A stretch of DNA of 64,000 nt from Reticulitermes speratus (lineage: Eukaryota; Arthropoda; Insecta; Blattodea; Rhinotermitidae), in assembly GCA_021186555.1 (NCBI GenBank), contig JAJKFL010000007.1, forward strand, positions 3,842,501 through 3,906,500, given 5' to 3'. A program made the position numbers and the translations under genes. Shown here piece after piece: positions 43,401 to 52,250 of this stretch (position 1 is its first letter; the number at the start of each line of letters is the position of its first letter). The notes beneath the pieces are model-generated. The model was given only the letters and a program-made list of their open reading frames with translations, made no database searches and was not told where the DNA came from.

Positions 43401-46165
43401 GTTTATCTATTTTTCTCTTTCTGCGGCACAATCAACGTTTGGAGGGGAATCTGGACGCTTCTAAACATTTACTTTCTGCCAGGTAAACTCAGTTTCAAAC
43501 ATCACTGATTTCAGGAAATCTTTCAGCCTCAAAAATATTGAGGAAAATAAACCCACGGAAAAGTTTCTTTCTTGGAGAAGCTATTCAATAAATTTGCCAA
43601 AGTTTTGAGTTCAATGTTGTGTTCACGAAACCGGGCCGTTTTGGGTCACATTAATCCAGCCGACAGTCGCACACACTATGCTTCGAAATCCATTTCTCTT
43701 GTATTCTTCCGCTTAGACGTAGGTATCATAGCTTCAGGTTTGAGACTAAAACTTATTATGCGTTCCTCGTCTCCCCCATGTTTCCTTAACCGCCTTGATT
43801 AGATCACTCGGAAACTATTCTGTGAAGAGTAAAAACTATAAGGTTCCTATTATTGCAATTTCGTCCATCCTGCTGCGTGTCCCTTCTCTGAGTTCCAAAT
43901 ACCATTCTCAGCACGCCAGTATTGAAAGGTCTCAAAGTATGATCTTTCCTAACATGAAAGACGACGTTTTCTACCCCCCATACAATCAACAAGTAAAATC
44001 ATAGTTTTTCTATGTTAACATGTAACTTAGAATAGGAATCTAAAGATTACAGATTCTGGATTGAATGGTAGCGAACATTCCGAATTAATGTGGTATCTAT
44101 ACAATGCTCTTGTTATGTGTAACTGTTTGTGTGTGCAGATAAACATAAAACACTTTGATCTTGTTAAGTGTAACTGTTTTTGTGTGCAGATAAACATGAA
44201 ACACTTTGCTCTTGTTACGTGTAACTGTTTGTGTGTGCAGATAAACATAAAACACTTTGATCTTGTTATGTGAAACTGTTTGTGTGTGCAGATAAACATG
44301 AAACACTTTGCTCTTGTTACGTGTAACTGTTTGTGTGTGCAGATAAACATAAAACACTTTGATCTTGTTATGTGAACTGTTTGTGTGTGCAGATAAACAT
44401 GAAACACTTTGCTCTTGTTACGTGTAACTGTTTTTGTGTGCAGATAAACATGAAACACTTTGCTCTTGTTACGTGTAACTGTTTTTGTGTGCAGATAAAC
44501 ATGAAACACTTTGCTCTTGTTACGTGTAACTGTTTGTGTGTGCAGATAAACATGAAACACTTTGCTCTTGTTACGTGTAACTGTTTTTGTGTGCAGATAA
44601 ACATGAAACACTTTGCTCTTGTTACGTGTAACTGTTTTTGTGTGCAGATAAACATGAAACACTTTGCTCTTGTTACGTGTAACTGTTTGTGTGTGCAGAT
44701 AAACATGAAAAACTTTGCTCTTGTTACGTGTAACTGTTTTTGTGTGCAGATAAACATGAAACACTTTGCTCTTGTTACGTGTAACTGTTTGTGTGTGCAG
44801 ATAAACATGAAACACTTTGCTCTTGTTATGTGTAACTGTTTGTGTGTGCAGATAAACATGAAACACTTTGCTCTTGTTACGTGTAACTGTTTTTGTGTGC
44901 AGATAAACATGAAACACTTTGCTCTTGTTACGTGTAACTGTTTGTGTGTGCAGATAAACATGAAACACTTTGCTCTTGTTACGTGTAACTGTTTGTGTGT
45001 GCAGATAAACATGAAACACTTTGCTCTTGTTACGTGTAACTGTTTGTGTGTGCAGATAAACCCGAAGCAAGCTACTGGATAACTCACGCCGGATGCCTTC
45101 TCCTCCTGGTGCTCATCAACTGTTCCAATTCAATCCTGGTGCGAGGTGTCTATATTGATGCAGAAGAGGAAGGCGGAAAATGTGTTGTTTTTCCATGCTA
45201 TTACCTCAGACTTTTCTTTCAGGTGAGTGATTTCGACAGAAGAAGGAATAAACAATTCAGTAACAACAACATGGCAGAAATGCAAACTGATAAGGCATGA
45301 GTGATATTAGTGACACTAGCGACACTTCCTTGAGGGTTCCGAAATGATAAAACATGTTGAAAAATAGATTTTATTGCAAAGATGACAAATTTTTGTAGAA
45401 TGTAAAATAACAACATGGCGACCGTAAAAACGTTTTCTTTAGATTTCGGTTTAATGGAGGTAGCAAATAAAAAACTGGAAAAAAGAATGTAAATTTTTTA
45501 TGGAGTTAGGTTCTAACAGTAATGCTTACTGTGTATGAAGTATTATTTGAAAGACAACAATTACAACTACAGAAATTTTGAGGTTATATACGGCAAGTAT
45601 AACATAAACAGAATAGTGGGTATTTAAACATTTGTTCATAAAAGATAATGAAATGCAAACTTTATTTTAAAAATATTTACACGTTAACTGTTAATCTTAT
45701 CACGGAAAAGAGAAGAATAATTAAATTTGAAGCCTTAAATTCATCTAAATATTTGAAAATTAATTTCCTGTGCAATAAGAAGCATACTTTGTGTCAATTA
45801 AACAGAGAATGGGCTAATCTTATTCACGGAAATTCTGTTTACTCAGAGACTAATACGAAGGCCATCAATACACTGTGTGCTAAAGTAATCTACATTCACT
45901 CGCACAATTTAAAAATGAAACTATTGTTTCTTTTTTTTTTCAGAAAAAGAGGAAAGAAAAACTTCAACAGATGCAAATTCAGCAGCTACAACAGCAAAAT
46001 GCTACAAACTCTGCAACAACAGGAAAGCGAAAAAGTGACAATGACAACAAAGAGATTTCTGGGTTTGCCACCCCTGATATTCAAAAATCAAACAATACGG
46101 CGAATAGCCATGCAAAAATTCCTCTCGTTGCCATCCCTCTGCAAATATTACAAGATGTCCCCTGA
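31085..46165 (+). CDS. fusl: Fuseless: multi-pass membrane protein, two alternative first coding exons
   Basis: In Drosophila, Fuseless is a multi-pass membrane protein needed at presynaptic terminals for normal calcium channel placement and transmission. Here two first exons (31085-31678 or 33367-33912) can join 39943-40299, 43299-43482, 45056-45222 and 45944-46165 (stop). All borders are GT-AG and phases agree (0, 0, 1, 0). The predicted proteins are 507 and 491 residues. A W-[RH]-G-x-W motif occurs four times, twice in the first-exon half and twice in the common half, each beside hydrophobic segments, so the protein looks built from repeated membrane units. The C-terminus is Lys/Gln-rich. 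An AATAAA at 46499 may serve the 3' end. The family call is from recalled sequence; the exon plan is from splice sites only. Two tandem genes sharing 3' exons is the alternative wording of the same data. Confidence 0.85.
32240..32470 (-). mobile_element. 3' end of an endonuclease-RT LINE
   Basis: Same tail as at 14925: CATGGAGCAGAGACCTTCTT, GAAGCTAACAGG, and GGTCTCTATCCTGAGC marking the AQDRDxW codons on the minus strand. 5'-truncated. Confidence 0.7.
33334..33339 (+). promoter_or_regulatory. Possible initiator for first exon B
   Basis: TCAGTT matches the arthropod initiator consensus and lies 33 bp before the ATG at 33367. No TATA box is evident. Given how often this hexamer occurs by chance this is weak. 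Confidence 0.2.
33367..33912 (+). CDS. fusl: fuseless first coding exon B
   Basis: Encodes 182 residues from ATG to donor TCG|GTGAGT, phase 0, the same position and phase as exon A. Hydrophobic segments lie near 20-42, 63-82, 96-114 and 130-150. GYWRGTW is at 41-47 and NSWRGAW at 114-120. It ends VPTMFKVS, parallel to FPTMFRTS of exon A. Both WRGxW motifs are intact here, whereas exon A has WHGGW in the second, so exon B may be closer to the ancestral form. It is followed by a 6-kb intron. Confidence 0.9.
33913..34480. other. fuseless intron, no gene
   Basis: No coding or repeat signal beyond a short tandem duplication (ATCTTGTAGCAGGGGCA twice) at 34482-34530. Confidence 0.5.
34555..34808 (+). 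mobile_element. SINE-A copy, 5'-truncated
   Basis: Begins within the tRNA-like head (GGTCCGGGGATCGAATCCCG is the B box) and continues CACCCGTCCAGACCCGCCAT, GGGGAAAGCGGCCGGGGCGT, GAGTAGAGCTATACCTATAC to GCCTGTTATAGGGTGAATTT. Confidence 0.88.
35485..35530 (+). ncRNA. Decayed hammerhead-like motif
   Basis: CCGACGA in place of CTGATGA, a GGC/GCC stem, GAAAC. Stem I is not convincing. It faces the better copy at 35671. Confidence 0.35.
35671..35713 (-). ncRNA. Hammerhead-ribozyme-like motif, intact core
   Basis: Minus strand: CTGATGA, AGTC with loop TTTTAA and partner GACT (stem II), GAAA, C-TT-G (minimal stem III), GTA. Stem I (GGT with GCT, wobble pairs) is weak. The catalytic core bases match the hammerhead consensus. 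Confidence 0.55.
36545..36835 (-). mobile_element. SINE-D copy
   Basis: Reverse complement of the family at 47761: CGGGAATCGAACCCGCGACC is the B box, and GGAACCCTAAGGGCC-like 3' words lie to the left. Full-length or nearly so, in a fuseless intron. Confidence 0.85.
37406..37437. repeat. (CA)n microsatellite
   Basis: Alternating CA for about 30 bases. Confidence 0.95.
37640..37930 (+). mobile_element. LINE fragment, C-terminal region
   Basis: The open frame [20 protein letters not shown], then [20 protein letters not shown] and [11 protein letters not shown] to a stop. This is the R1/Jockey-type reverse-transcriptase C-terminus with its CxxC...H...C cluster. The frame is uncorrupted over at least 84 residues, so the copy is fairly young though 5'-truncated. 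Confidence 0.85.
38095..38212. repeat. 18-bp minisatellite, about 6.5 copies
   Basis: The unit is TCTGTTAGAGCCTGTACT with two variant copies. Because 18 is a multiple of three it gives a false repeating ORF. Confidence 0.93.
38713..39026 (+). mobile_element. SINE-A, full length, with 14-bp target-site duplications
   Basis: The element (38727-39012) starts GGGTCGGGATAGCTCAGTAG (tRNA-like head with A box), has B box GGTCCGGGGATCGAATCCC, then the SINE-A body to GTCTGTTATAGGGTGAAATT. It is flanked by identical CTTTGGTCTCCAGA copies at 38713-38726 and 39013-39026. Intact duplications and an intact promoter mark a young insertion in a fuseless intron. Confidence 0.95.
39385..39530 (-). mobile_element. 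Endonuclease-RT LINE fragment
   Basis: GAACCCAAAGGTTTATTACC and CCATATCCTGAGCCAGATTA are the reverse complement of the LINE coding tail seen at 14925 and 32240. Confidence 0.6.
39943..40299 (+). CDS. fusl: fuseless common exon 2
   Basis: Acceptor TTTTCTCGACAG, donor ATC|GTAAGT, phase 0 in and out, 119 residues. The first half ([20 protein letters not shown] onward) is charged and probably cytoplasmic. Residues about 75-94 form a membrane segment ending [15 protein letters not shown], the third WRGxW motif. The acceptor is chosen because it is the only one that fits phase 0 from both first exons. There is no ATG near the start, so it needs an upstream exon. Confidence 0.85.
40700..40945 (+). 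mobile_element. Old SINE-A copy
   Basis: Shows the SINE-A order in decayed form: ACTACGAGCTGAACTACCGG, GGACCTGGAGCCCAACCAGC, TCTAATTAAATGATTAGAG and GTATGGAGTCATACCTCCAT. It lacks an intact B box. Confidence 0.5.
40946..41700. other. fuseless intron, no gene
   Basis: AT-rich, no supported ORF. Confidence 0.55.
41705..42084. mobile_element. Foldback element with hammerhead-like cores
   Basis: The ends are inverted repeats of about 50 bp (AGTCAATTTATTTCACCAAC and its complement), followed on each side by an AT dinucleotide tract. Inside, both arms reach a CCGAAACATGT word. On the minus strand 41781-41820 reads CTCC, CTGTGGA, a perfect GGTGC/GCACC stem, GAAAC, GTA, GGAT: a hammerhead layout with altered core. 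No ORF. Confidence 0.75.
42254..42398. repeat. Perfect foldback, about 40-bp arms
   Basis: TTGGAAGTTATTTATTTATC at the left and its exact complement GATAAATAAATAACTTCCAA at the right, continuing inward through CATACCAACTCATGCACAAT. The loop of about 55 bp has a further short hairpin (GGCATTCTGAATGCC). It could be a tiny MITE or a recent inverted duplication. Confidence 0.9.
42545..42644 (+). mobile_element. SINE-A tail, split by a SINE-C
   Basis: ACTAAAGCGGCGGAGCGTGG, CCTCCATCTAACTCCGGGGT and GGGTAGAGCTGTAGG belong to SINE-A. The copy is cut at 42644 by the SINE-C that follows. Confidence 0.8.
42636..42956 (-). mobile_element. SINE-C, full length, nested in SINE-A, with target duplication
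   Basis: The element (42645-42947) reads leftwards from the head GCCGTGCCGTGGCTCAGGCG through B-box-like GATTTCAATCCCG to the tail with GGGCCCTTCACC and a poly-A (here poly-T). AGCTGTAGG is repeated at 42636-42644 and 42948-42956, the target-site duplication. Confidence 0.92.
43299..43482 (+). CDS. fusl: fuseless common exon 3
   Basis: Acceptor TTTTTATTTCCAG, donor G|GTAAAC, phase 0 to 1. It encodes [20 protein letters not shown], then two hydrophobic stretches and [16 protein letters not shown], the fourth WRGxW motif. The last residues parallel the DLYLYPH end of exon 2, as if exons 2 and 3 encode repeats of the same unit. Confidence 0.88.
43483..44100. other. fuseless intron, no gene
   Basis: No supported ORF before the minisatellite. 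Confidence 0.55.
44106..45060 (+). repeat. 51-bp minisatellite that reiterates a 3' splice site
   Basis: About 18 units plus a final partial one. The unit contains TGTTTGTGTGTGCAG then ATAAACATGAAACACTTTGC and TCTTGTTACGTGTAAC. GCAGATAAAC recurs every 51 bp from 44135 to 45052, with one unit short by a base near 44370. The last GCAGATAAA is the real acceptor of fuseless exon 4 (45056). Since 51 is a multiple of three, long repetitive ORFs appear on both strands (347 and 239 residues on the minus, 236 on the plus). I take these as by-products, not genes. Confidence 0.96.
45056..45222 (+). CDS. fusl: fuseless common exon 4
   Basis: Acceptor TGTGTGTGCAG (the last unit of the minisatellite), donor CAG|GTGAGT, phase 1 to 0. 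It encodes [40 protein letters not shown] and [13 protein letters not shown]: a hydrophobic helix, a VRGVY motif that may be a degenerate fifth repeat, and a short amphipathic end. The donor is near consensus. Confidence 0.88.
45223..45943. other. fuseless last intron, no gene
   Basis: AT-rich; the long frame at 45648-46187 only overlaps exon 5 in another frame. Confidence 0.6.
45944..46165 (+). CDS. fusl: fuseless last exon
   Basis: Acceptor of eleven T bases then CAG, phase 0, 73 residues and TGA at 46163. It encodes [20 protein letters not shown], then a Ser/Asn/Lys-rich stretch and [18 protein letters not shown]. It has no membrane segment and is probably a cytoplasmic tail with a short coiled-coil-like Gln-rich start. 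Confidence 0.82.
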   Translation, partial: KKRKEKLQQMQIQQLQQQNATNSATTGKRKSDNDNKEISGFATPDIQKSNNTANSHAKIPLVAIPLQILQDVP

Positions 46166-46498
46166 TTCGCTTTTGTTTGAACTGTGAGGAAATTATCAGA
46201 ACTGGAGTCAACACCATCCATCTCTAGGATATATATACATATATAGTTCATACAAGACATGTCTGTGAACTAAGGGAAAGGTCCGTTAGGTTTAGCCTGC
46301 GTGATTTTTGTAGGTGGCGTCGTTAAACAAAGCAGAAGATTATTCAGTGCTTGAAGTCTGGATAATTTTGTACGGCTGTAGAAAGAATATTCTGTTGACG
46401 GAATTGTGCAAAGATTAAGTTACATAAATACAAAGGACGCCGAAAAAGAACTCTGTAAACGAGTTTTTTCAGCGCTTTCATTATGAAAATTTCCAATG

Positions 46499-46504
46499 AA
46501 TAAA
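46499..46504 (+). terminator. Candidate poly(A) signal of fuseless
   Basis: AATAAA lies 334 bp after the stop codon. It is the first canonical hexamer after the stop that I noticed. Cleavage would fall near 46520. Confidence 0.45.
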
Positions 46505-47000
46505 CTGATTACGTTCATCTGTCTGTCCATCTTTCCGAATGGAAGGACTGAAGAAGAGCTAAACAGATATTCATAAAATTTGATATGAAGAAACGTAGTA
46601 AAATTTGTGAAAACTTAAAAATTTTGTTGAAATTGCACCAAAAAAAAAGACACCTTAGTTGTGCGCGCTTTTCTGGCCGCATCTCGACAGTACATCGCAC
46701 GTGAATTATAAACATTTATCGGAGTGATAATCCACTTTTCTAGTGAAGGCATCATATTTGTTTATCTTTAAAGCGACAGAATTCGCCTCAAGACAAGTAG
46801 ACGAGAAAGGAGATGTTTGTATTTCTTGTTCCTTTATACGTCACGCAGTAGCAGCTCGGCGTTTCTCTCAGACCCTCGTGAAAATAGTCTTAATTGTGGG
46901 TACCTCTTACAACCTTTCACTAAATAATGACTGCAGTCTTGCAAAACCCCCAAGAATAAGGTGTGAGCTCGTCACGGCCTCCATCTTAACCGCACAGAAT
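46505..47000. other. Intergenic, no gene
   Basis: No supported feature. Confidence 0.5.
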
Positions 47001-47004
47001 TCTG

Positions 47005-47310
47005 GATATCATTTCGTATCGAAGTGGTAAAAGTTAATATCACTTCGTATCGAAGTGGTAGAAGTTAATATCACGTCGTATCGAAGTGGTAGAAGTTAAT
47101 ATCACATCTTATCGAAGTGGTAGAATTTAATATCACGTCGTATCGAAGTGGTAGAAGTTAATATCACATCTTATCGAAGTGGTAGAAGTTAATATCACAT
47201 CTTATCGAAGTGGTAGAAGTTAATATCACATCTTATCGAAGTGGTAGAATTTAATATCACGCCATATCAAAGTGGTACAAGTTAATATTATGCCACATCA
47301 AAATGGTAAC
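47005..47310. repeat. 31-bp minisatellite, about 9 copies
   Basis: The unit TATCGAAGTGGTAGAAGTTA plus ATATCACGTCG, with variants (ACATCT, ACGTCG, ACTTCG). Copies decay at the right end. Each unit holds the self-complementary word CTTCGTATCGAAG in some variants. Confidence 0.93.
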
Positions 47311-47750
47311 ATTTACGGACGTTTTGCAACAACCTAGTGCCTCACCCTTCTGTGAATATAAAATAATGTTTCTACAGTAAAAAATAAGGACTTTGCCAGG
47401 ACAAAATGTGCATATGTTCTTCTCATTGTCAAGATTTAAAAGGTAACCTAGATCACTCGCATCTGATGAAAGTGCTAATGTGTGACGTCATAAACTTATT
47501 AGCTATAAGCTTGTCTGTGTCCTAGTAGTACATGGAAACTCTACGGACATGCATAGCATGTGACAGAACAAATTCTTTTCCAACAACTATTAAAAATATT
47601 ATTAAAGTTCTACTGCAATTAATAACTTATCAAGATAAGTATTTTGCAGTATCTGGGGTGTACTTTATACGACAGTTTGGTCTCACTGACGTCTTAAAAT
47701 GTTTTCAATAAAGTGACAAATTTTTATTATCCTTCTTATTTTAAGGTTAC
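47311..47750. other. Intergenic, no gene
   Basis: AT-rich, nothing recognised. Confidence 0.5.
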
Positions 47751-48088
47751 TACCAACAAAGGGGGGGGGGGGCGCGGTGGCGTAGTTGGTTGAGGCACTA
47801 CGCTACAAACCGGAATGTCGCGGGTTCGATTCCCGATGGTCTCATTGGAATTAATTCCTTGACATAATCGTTTCGGTCGCAGTATGGCCCTGGGGTCAAC
47901 TCAGCCTCTAACAGAAATGAGTACCAGGAATATTTCCTGGGGGGTAAAGGCGGCCGGTGCGTAGGGCTGACAACCTTACCACCTTCATGTGCCGACTGTC
48001 TACAAATCTGGGAGCCTCAACCTCCTGGACCCCTCAGGGCCTGTCTAGGCCTGTAATGGGGTTGCTTTACCTTTACCTTACCAACAAA
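47751..48088 (+). mobile_element. SINE-D, full length, with target-site duplications
   Basis: The element (47761-48078) has head GGCGCGGTGGCGTAGTTGGT (A box) and B box GCGGGTTCGATTCCCGATGG, body with CCTGGGGTCAACTCAGCCTC and GGCCGGTGCGTAGGGCTGAC, and a pyrimidine-rich CTTTACCTTTACC end. TACCAACAAA flanks both sides (47751-47760, 48079-48088). Confidence 0.93.
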
Positions 48089-49990
48089 AGTGGTGATTCC
48101 TTGTCTGAGTACTCATATTAAAATGATACCAATATCGATCCCAAATGTCACCATTAATATTAAAACAAAATATCTGTAAGCACAAAGATAATTCTTCAAA
48201 GCAAATTCCTGAATTGTCTTGAAGGCAACAAGAAATAATTCAGAAAGTGGAAAATGACATAAGTAATACCGAGATAAAACTCAGAATTTTTTACAGACCT
48301 TTAGAGAATTATATTGCCTGTTACTAAACCATGGACCGTTCTCTTGGTGAGAGAGGTTAAAAGTCATTGTAAAATAAAAAATAAAACTTCACAGAAATTG
48401 CATAAACTTATCAGAAGACAATAAAAAATTATATGAACGTGAGATCAGAAATGATGTGTAAAATATACAAATATGACTGTATTATAAAAAAAACTACTCT
48501 TGGGATTTTGCATAAGAAAATTAATTAAGGTTTTGTTATAAGTACAAAGCGTTTTTAAATCCTACCGAACAAAATTTTACATTACGAGCATATATTTATA
48601 ATTCTCATCCCGAAAATATGGATAATAAATAAAAAAACTTCTGCATATAGAAGATGAGACTTTAACTGTTCTGAAAAAGAGTATTTTGATTTCTTGGACT
48701 AAAAGATATTGTAGTATGGTAGGTGGTGAAAACATTTCAGGAAAGACGCTACATTCATTTTCTGTCCTGAAAATGTAATACTGACTAAAAATATCAATTG
48801 CCTTGTCATTTTCGTCATTAACTTTCAGTTGTTGCTGTTCTTTGATTACTAGGATACATGCGTTGTGTAAGGAAACCCGAAATATGTTAGGGGCCTTGGT
48901 GGTCTTCTGCACAGTATTCATTATCCTCCTGGCCAATATGAGGTACCTAGGGATGCTACAATCCTGAAAATGGCGTGATCATACGTTCAGAATTTAAAAA
49001 GTTTAATTTATAGTACCGTATATTTTGAAACGGATCACGATCTGTGAACATTGATTTTAGAAGAATGTGACATTGATACTTTAAAATTTCCTCTAGGGCC
49101 TCCCCATATTAATAAGAGTAAATTTCCTCTAGAGCCTCCCGATATTAACAAGAGAAACAACATTTTGAAAAGAGCAAATGTTTTTCTACATATAAATTTC
49201 ATGACAAAATACTAAAACGTCTTCCAGAGAAGTTTTTCTCACGCATTACTCACCCTGAAGAAGGAATTCGCACAAAAAGTTGCTCTTCAAACCTGAAGGA
49301 AGACAGACCTGTCAAAGACGTAAGATTTGGTACTAAGATTATGTTGTAATAGATCTTCAAGTATTAGAATGGGATTAATCTGGCTCAAGGTACGTTGCAG
49401 CGGCTGACTCTTCTGAACAAGGTAAAGAGGGAGAATTTCCTGAAGACCTGAGCGATAATGTATCAATAAAGACTCTGATCTTGGGAGTTGGTACGTCACT
49501 AAATGTGCTTCTAGCGAATTCCTATAATACTCACTATTTTGCAATTTGTTATTTGTTTCACCCTGGCTGAAGGTTGTGTCCAATAATAAGGCACTGGTGT
49601 GCTTACTAAGATAAGACTTCGTTGAGATAAGAAGGCAAGTTATCTTAATGGTACACGATCCACAGTAGAGGCGCCAGAGTAAACTTTTAAAAGATGGATG
49701 GTATTTACTGAATAAATTCTTTTCATCATAGGAGCAATAAAATATTTTATGGTCCTATTGTCATGCAGATTGTATATAAATTATCTTTACAATTTTACTC
49801 GTGAATAAAACCGTGTGCAAAGACATAGACTTACTCAAATTGCATCATTTGCGAGAAAAATTCGCGAAGTTCCCTCAGATGCCCTTAGTCTATAGCACCC
49901 TCGTTTTCTACTGCCCCATACCCGTATCTGTGAGTACATACATAATATTTTCAGAGCTTTATGAAAAGATAAAAATAAGTTTTGTTATAA
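48089..49990. other. Intergenic, two unrecognised minus-strand frames
   Basis: AT-rich. Minus-strand frames of 119 residues (48577-48936, starting MARRIMNTVQKTTKAPNIFR) and 98 residues (49287-49583) match nothing I recognise. A 44-bp tandem duplication lies at 49082-49165 (AATTTCCTCTAG..CCTCCC). Confidence 0.35.
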
Positions 49991-50386
49991 ACATTACACA
50001 CATTTAAAATGGTACCATTTCTCACGCTTGCAGTATCCAAGCAACTTTCAGTCTCCAGCCATGTACGCTGCAGCATGTCAAAAATAAACCGACAAAATAC
50101 TGGCCTCAGTTCTCTCCTTCAAGCCTTTGATGTCTGCCAACAGAGTTTGGTAGATATTGTCTTTCATACATTCCCACAGGAAAAAAAGTCACAGGGTGTG
50201 ATATCCGGTGATCTGGCTGGCCAGGAAATGGTAATACCACGACCAATCCTTCGGCTGAATAAGACAATGCACTCAAAATCAACCAGCAATGCAGTGGTGT
50301 GCCGTCTTGGTTAAAGAAAGCGTCAGACTGCAGGTCTGCTGAATGTACATAGATAAAGCTTTGTATCATATCCAAGAAAGTGGTAA

Positions 50387-50627
50387 ATTATATAAATCTT
50401 ATTCCGACAAATGTACACAATTTATGTTATTTAACACAACTCTTTATTATTAAAAAGTGCCCAACATGTTTCGAACCAATTTTTTTTTTCATCTTCAGGG
50501 GCTTACTTGTTCAAATTACATCAGCTGTACATGCTTGGTACCAAATATTTTGGGCACTTTCTAATAATAAAGATTTGTGTTAAATAACATAAACTGTGTA
50601 CATTTGTCGGAATAAGATTTATATAAT
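50387..50627. mobile_element. Foldback element with hammerhead-like motif, nested in transposase relic
   Basis: Arms of about 75 bp, ATTATATAAATCTTATTCCG to GTGCCC and its near-perfect complement, enclose about 90 bp. At 50459-50502 the minus strand reads GCCC, CTGAAGA, an A-rich stem region, GAAAC-AT-GTT, GGGC. The stem I match GCCC/GGGC is exact. No ORF. It interrupts the transposase relic. Confidence 0.85.
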
Positions 50628-50879
50628 CAAAGAGAATGTATTTTTTTTAATTAAAGCTTTATTTCCTTTTGGTTTAGTATATCTAGACTCGACATACAGG
50701 TATCAAGTTGTTCCTTACACCAACTTCCTGTGAATTCAAAAATAATACTCCAGTAACAGTGTGAAGTATAGAAAACACTGATAAGTAACTGTAGTGAAAA
50801 GTAGGTTATAGCACCCAAAAACACTACCATCCTAGGCGCTCTATTTAGAGCAGAATATGTTTGGGCCTCTTAGGTTTAT

Positions 50880-51077
50880 AAAGCCTATACATATCTATAA
50901 GATCTTGAAGAGAGTAGTTTCCAATGTTGCCAATCAGGGGGTTAGGATGATGCGGGCATTGGGCATAAAACCTGGCTGCAAGATGGACTCAAAAGAATGT
51001 ACGGTGCAAGTAACGTAATGTGGTAAATGTTACATCTGCTTCGACATAGAAAAAGCGTCTGACCAAATGATCGCGCA
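50880..51077 (+). mobile_element. Possible LINE reverse-transcriptase fragment
   Basis: The short reading CYICFDIEKASDQMI resembles the FIDFEKAFD motif of reverse transcriptases. It is too short and worn for a firm call. Confidence 0.35.
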
Positions 51078-51959
51078 TCAGACCACGCCACAGAGTAACT
51101 TTGGGACTGTCACATCCACTGTAGCGTGACGGCGTTCTAATTCATAGATGCGTGCCTTCAGATTGTTTACATTCACTGGAACTTTGAATGCAGATGTGTC
51201 AGAGAATACGATCTTCCTTAAGAATTCATTGTCATTGTCCAGGTTCTCCAGCATCGTCCCTGCAAATCTCTTGCGTGCTGTCCAATCATCTGGCGCAATT
51301 GCACGCAACACTTCCACTTGTAAGCTTGCAGATGTAAACCTTTTCGTAACACTCGATGTAGTAACGGATGCGACATTTGAATCTCACAAGCTGCAGCACG
51401 TGTCGACCTAGTTGGACTGCAAAAAGAACCTCGCACACGTGTCCGACATTTTCCTCAGATACATGTAGATACCTTGCCGCTTTCTTGTGCAGAACACTTC
51501 CGGTATTGTTGCTCAATTGTTTGCACTAAGCACGTAAGGATTACCTCGATAACGGAAGCTTGGGATCTGTTGTTGTAAAACGTTTTGGGACCTGCGTATC
51601 CGAATTTGTTCCGATCAACTCATTCCTGCACTTTTGCCTTCATGGCATCTGAGCTTATGCTCCACACATTTACACACGCACATTATTTCACACCCACGGT
51701 TGCTGTGCAGTGGAAGACAGGAGGTACTACCATCTGCCGGGTAGCCAGAGAACCTTTGAGAGTTTCTCTCGCAGTTGATGCTAAAAGAATACGCCTCTGC
51801 TTTTCATAATTTTTTTCACGTGTAAATTTGCAAAGATAGTTTACATATATATCCTGTATAATGTTAATTTGTAATTAAAACAGATTATGAAGAAATTTTT
51901 ATTCAGATCATTTGCACTGTCAGCAATAAACCTGGCCTTGATGTAAAAAAATTAAATAA

Positions 51960-52250
51960 TCAGGCTTTTTTTTTTTTTGTGGAGAAGGGCCCCGCAGCAG
52001 ACGCTACGGACACACCCGCAGCCTTGAGGCTTAAAGTGCAACTCTGTGATGAAGATGATTTTTTTGTTTTCCCTTGTATTGGAGCACCGGTGGAATGAAA
52101 TTGACAGGAAAAAACCGAAGTACTCGAGGAAAAACCTGTCCCAGTGTCACCTTGTCCACCACAAACCCCACATGGACTGACCCGGGATCGAACCCGGGCC
52201 TCCGCGGTGAAAGTCCGGAGACTAACCGCCTGAGCCATGGCACGGCCTTA
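51960..52250 (-). mobile_element. SINE-C copy, full length
   Basis: Reading leftwards: head GGCCGTGCCATGGCTCAGGC, B box GGGTTCGATCCCGG, body CCACATGGGGTTTGTGGTGG-like, AAACCGAAGTACTCG complement, and 3' end GGGCCCTTCTCC followed by poly-A (poly-T at 51966-51978). Confidence 0.93.

Larger units (their letters stand above)
50030..51545 (-). mobile_element. Mariner/IS630-type transposon relic, interrupted
   Basis: On the minus strand the order is: SEENVGHVCEVLFA and RFKCRIRYY (N-terminal DNA-binding region, 51330-51470), NDNEFLRKIVFSDTSAFKV (first catalytic Asp region, about 51180-51240), PKLLCGVV, then after a gap of about 700 bp FNQDGTPLHCW (second catalytic Asp, about 50305), a GMYERQYLPNSVG stretch and a tail at 50030. 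It resembles arthropod transposases with QDGAPPHW motifs. The coding region is broken in several places. The gap holds a foldback element and probably a LINE piece. Confidence 0.85.

Noticed and set aside
44027-45087. Long repetitive ORFs of 347, 239 and 236 residues on both strands
   Set aside because: They are the 51-bp minisatellite read in frames that stay open because 51 is divisible by three. The true signal there is the exon 4 acceptor.
45648-46187. 179-residue ORF starting [20 protein letters not shown]
   Set aside because: It overlaps the last fuseless exon in another frame. The splice-compatible frame gives the Lys/Gln-rich tail.
48577-48936. 119-residue minus-strand ORF
   Set aside because: No family resemblance, no splice context, AT-rich surroundings. 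Not enough to call a gene.
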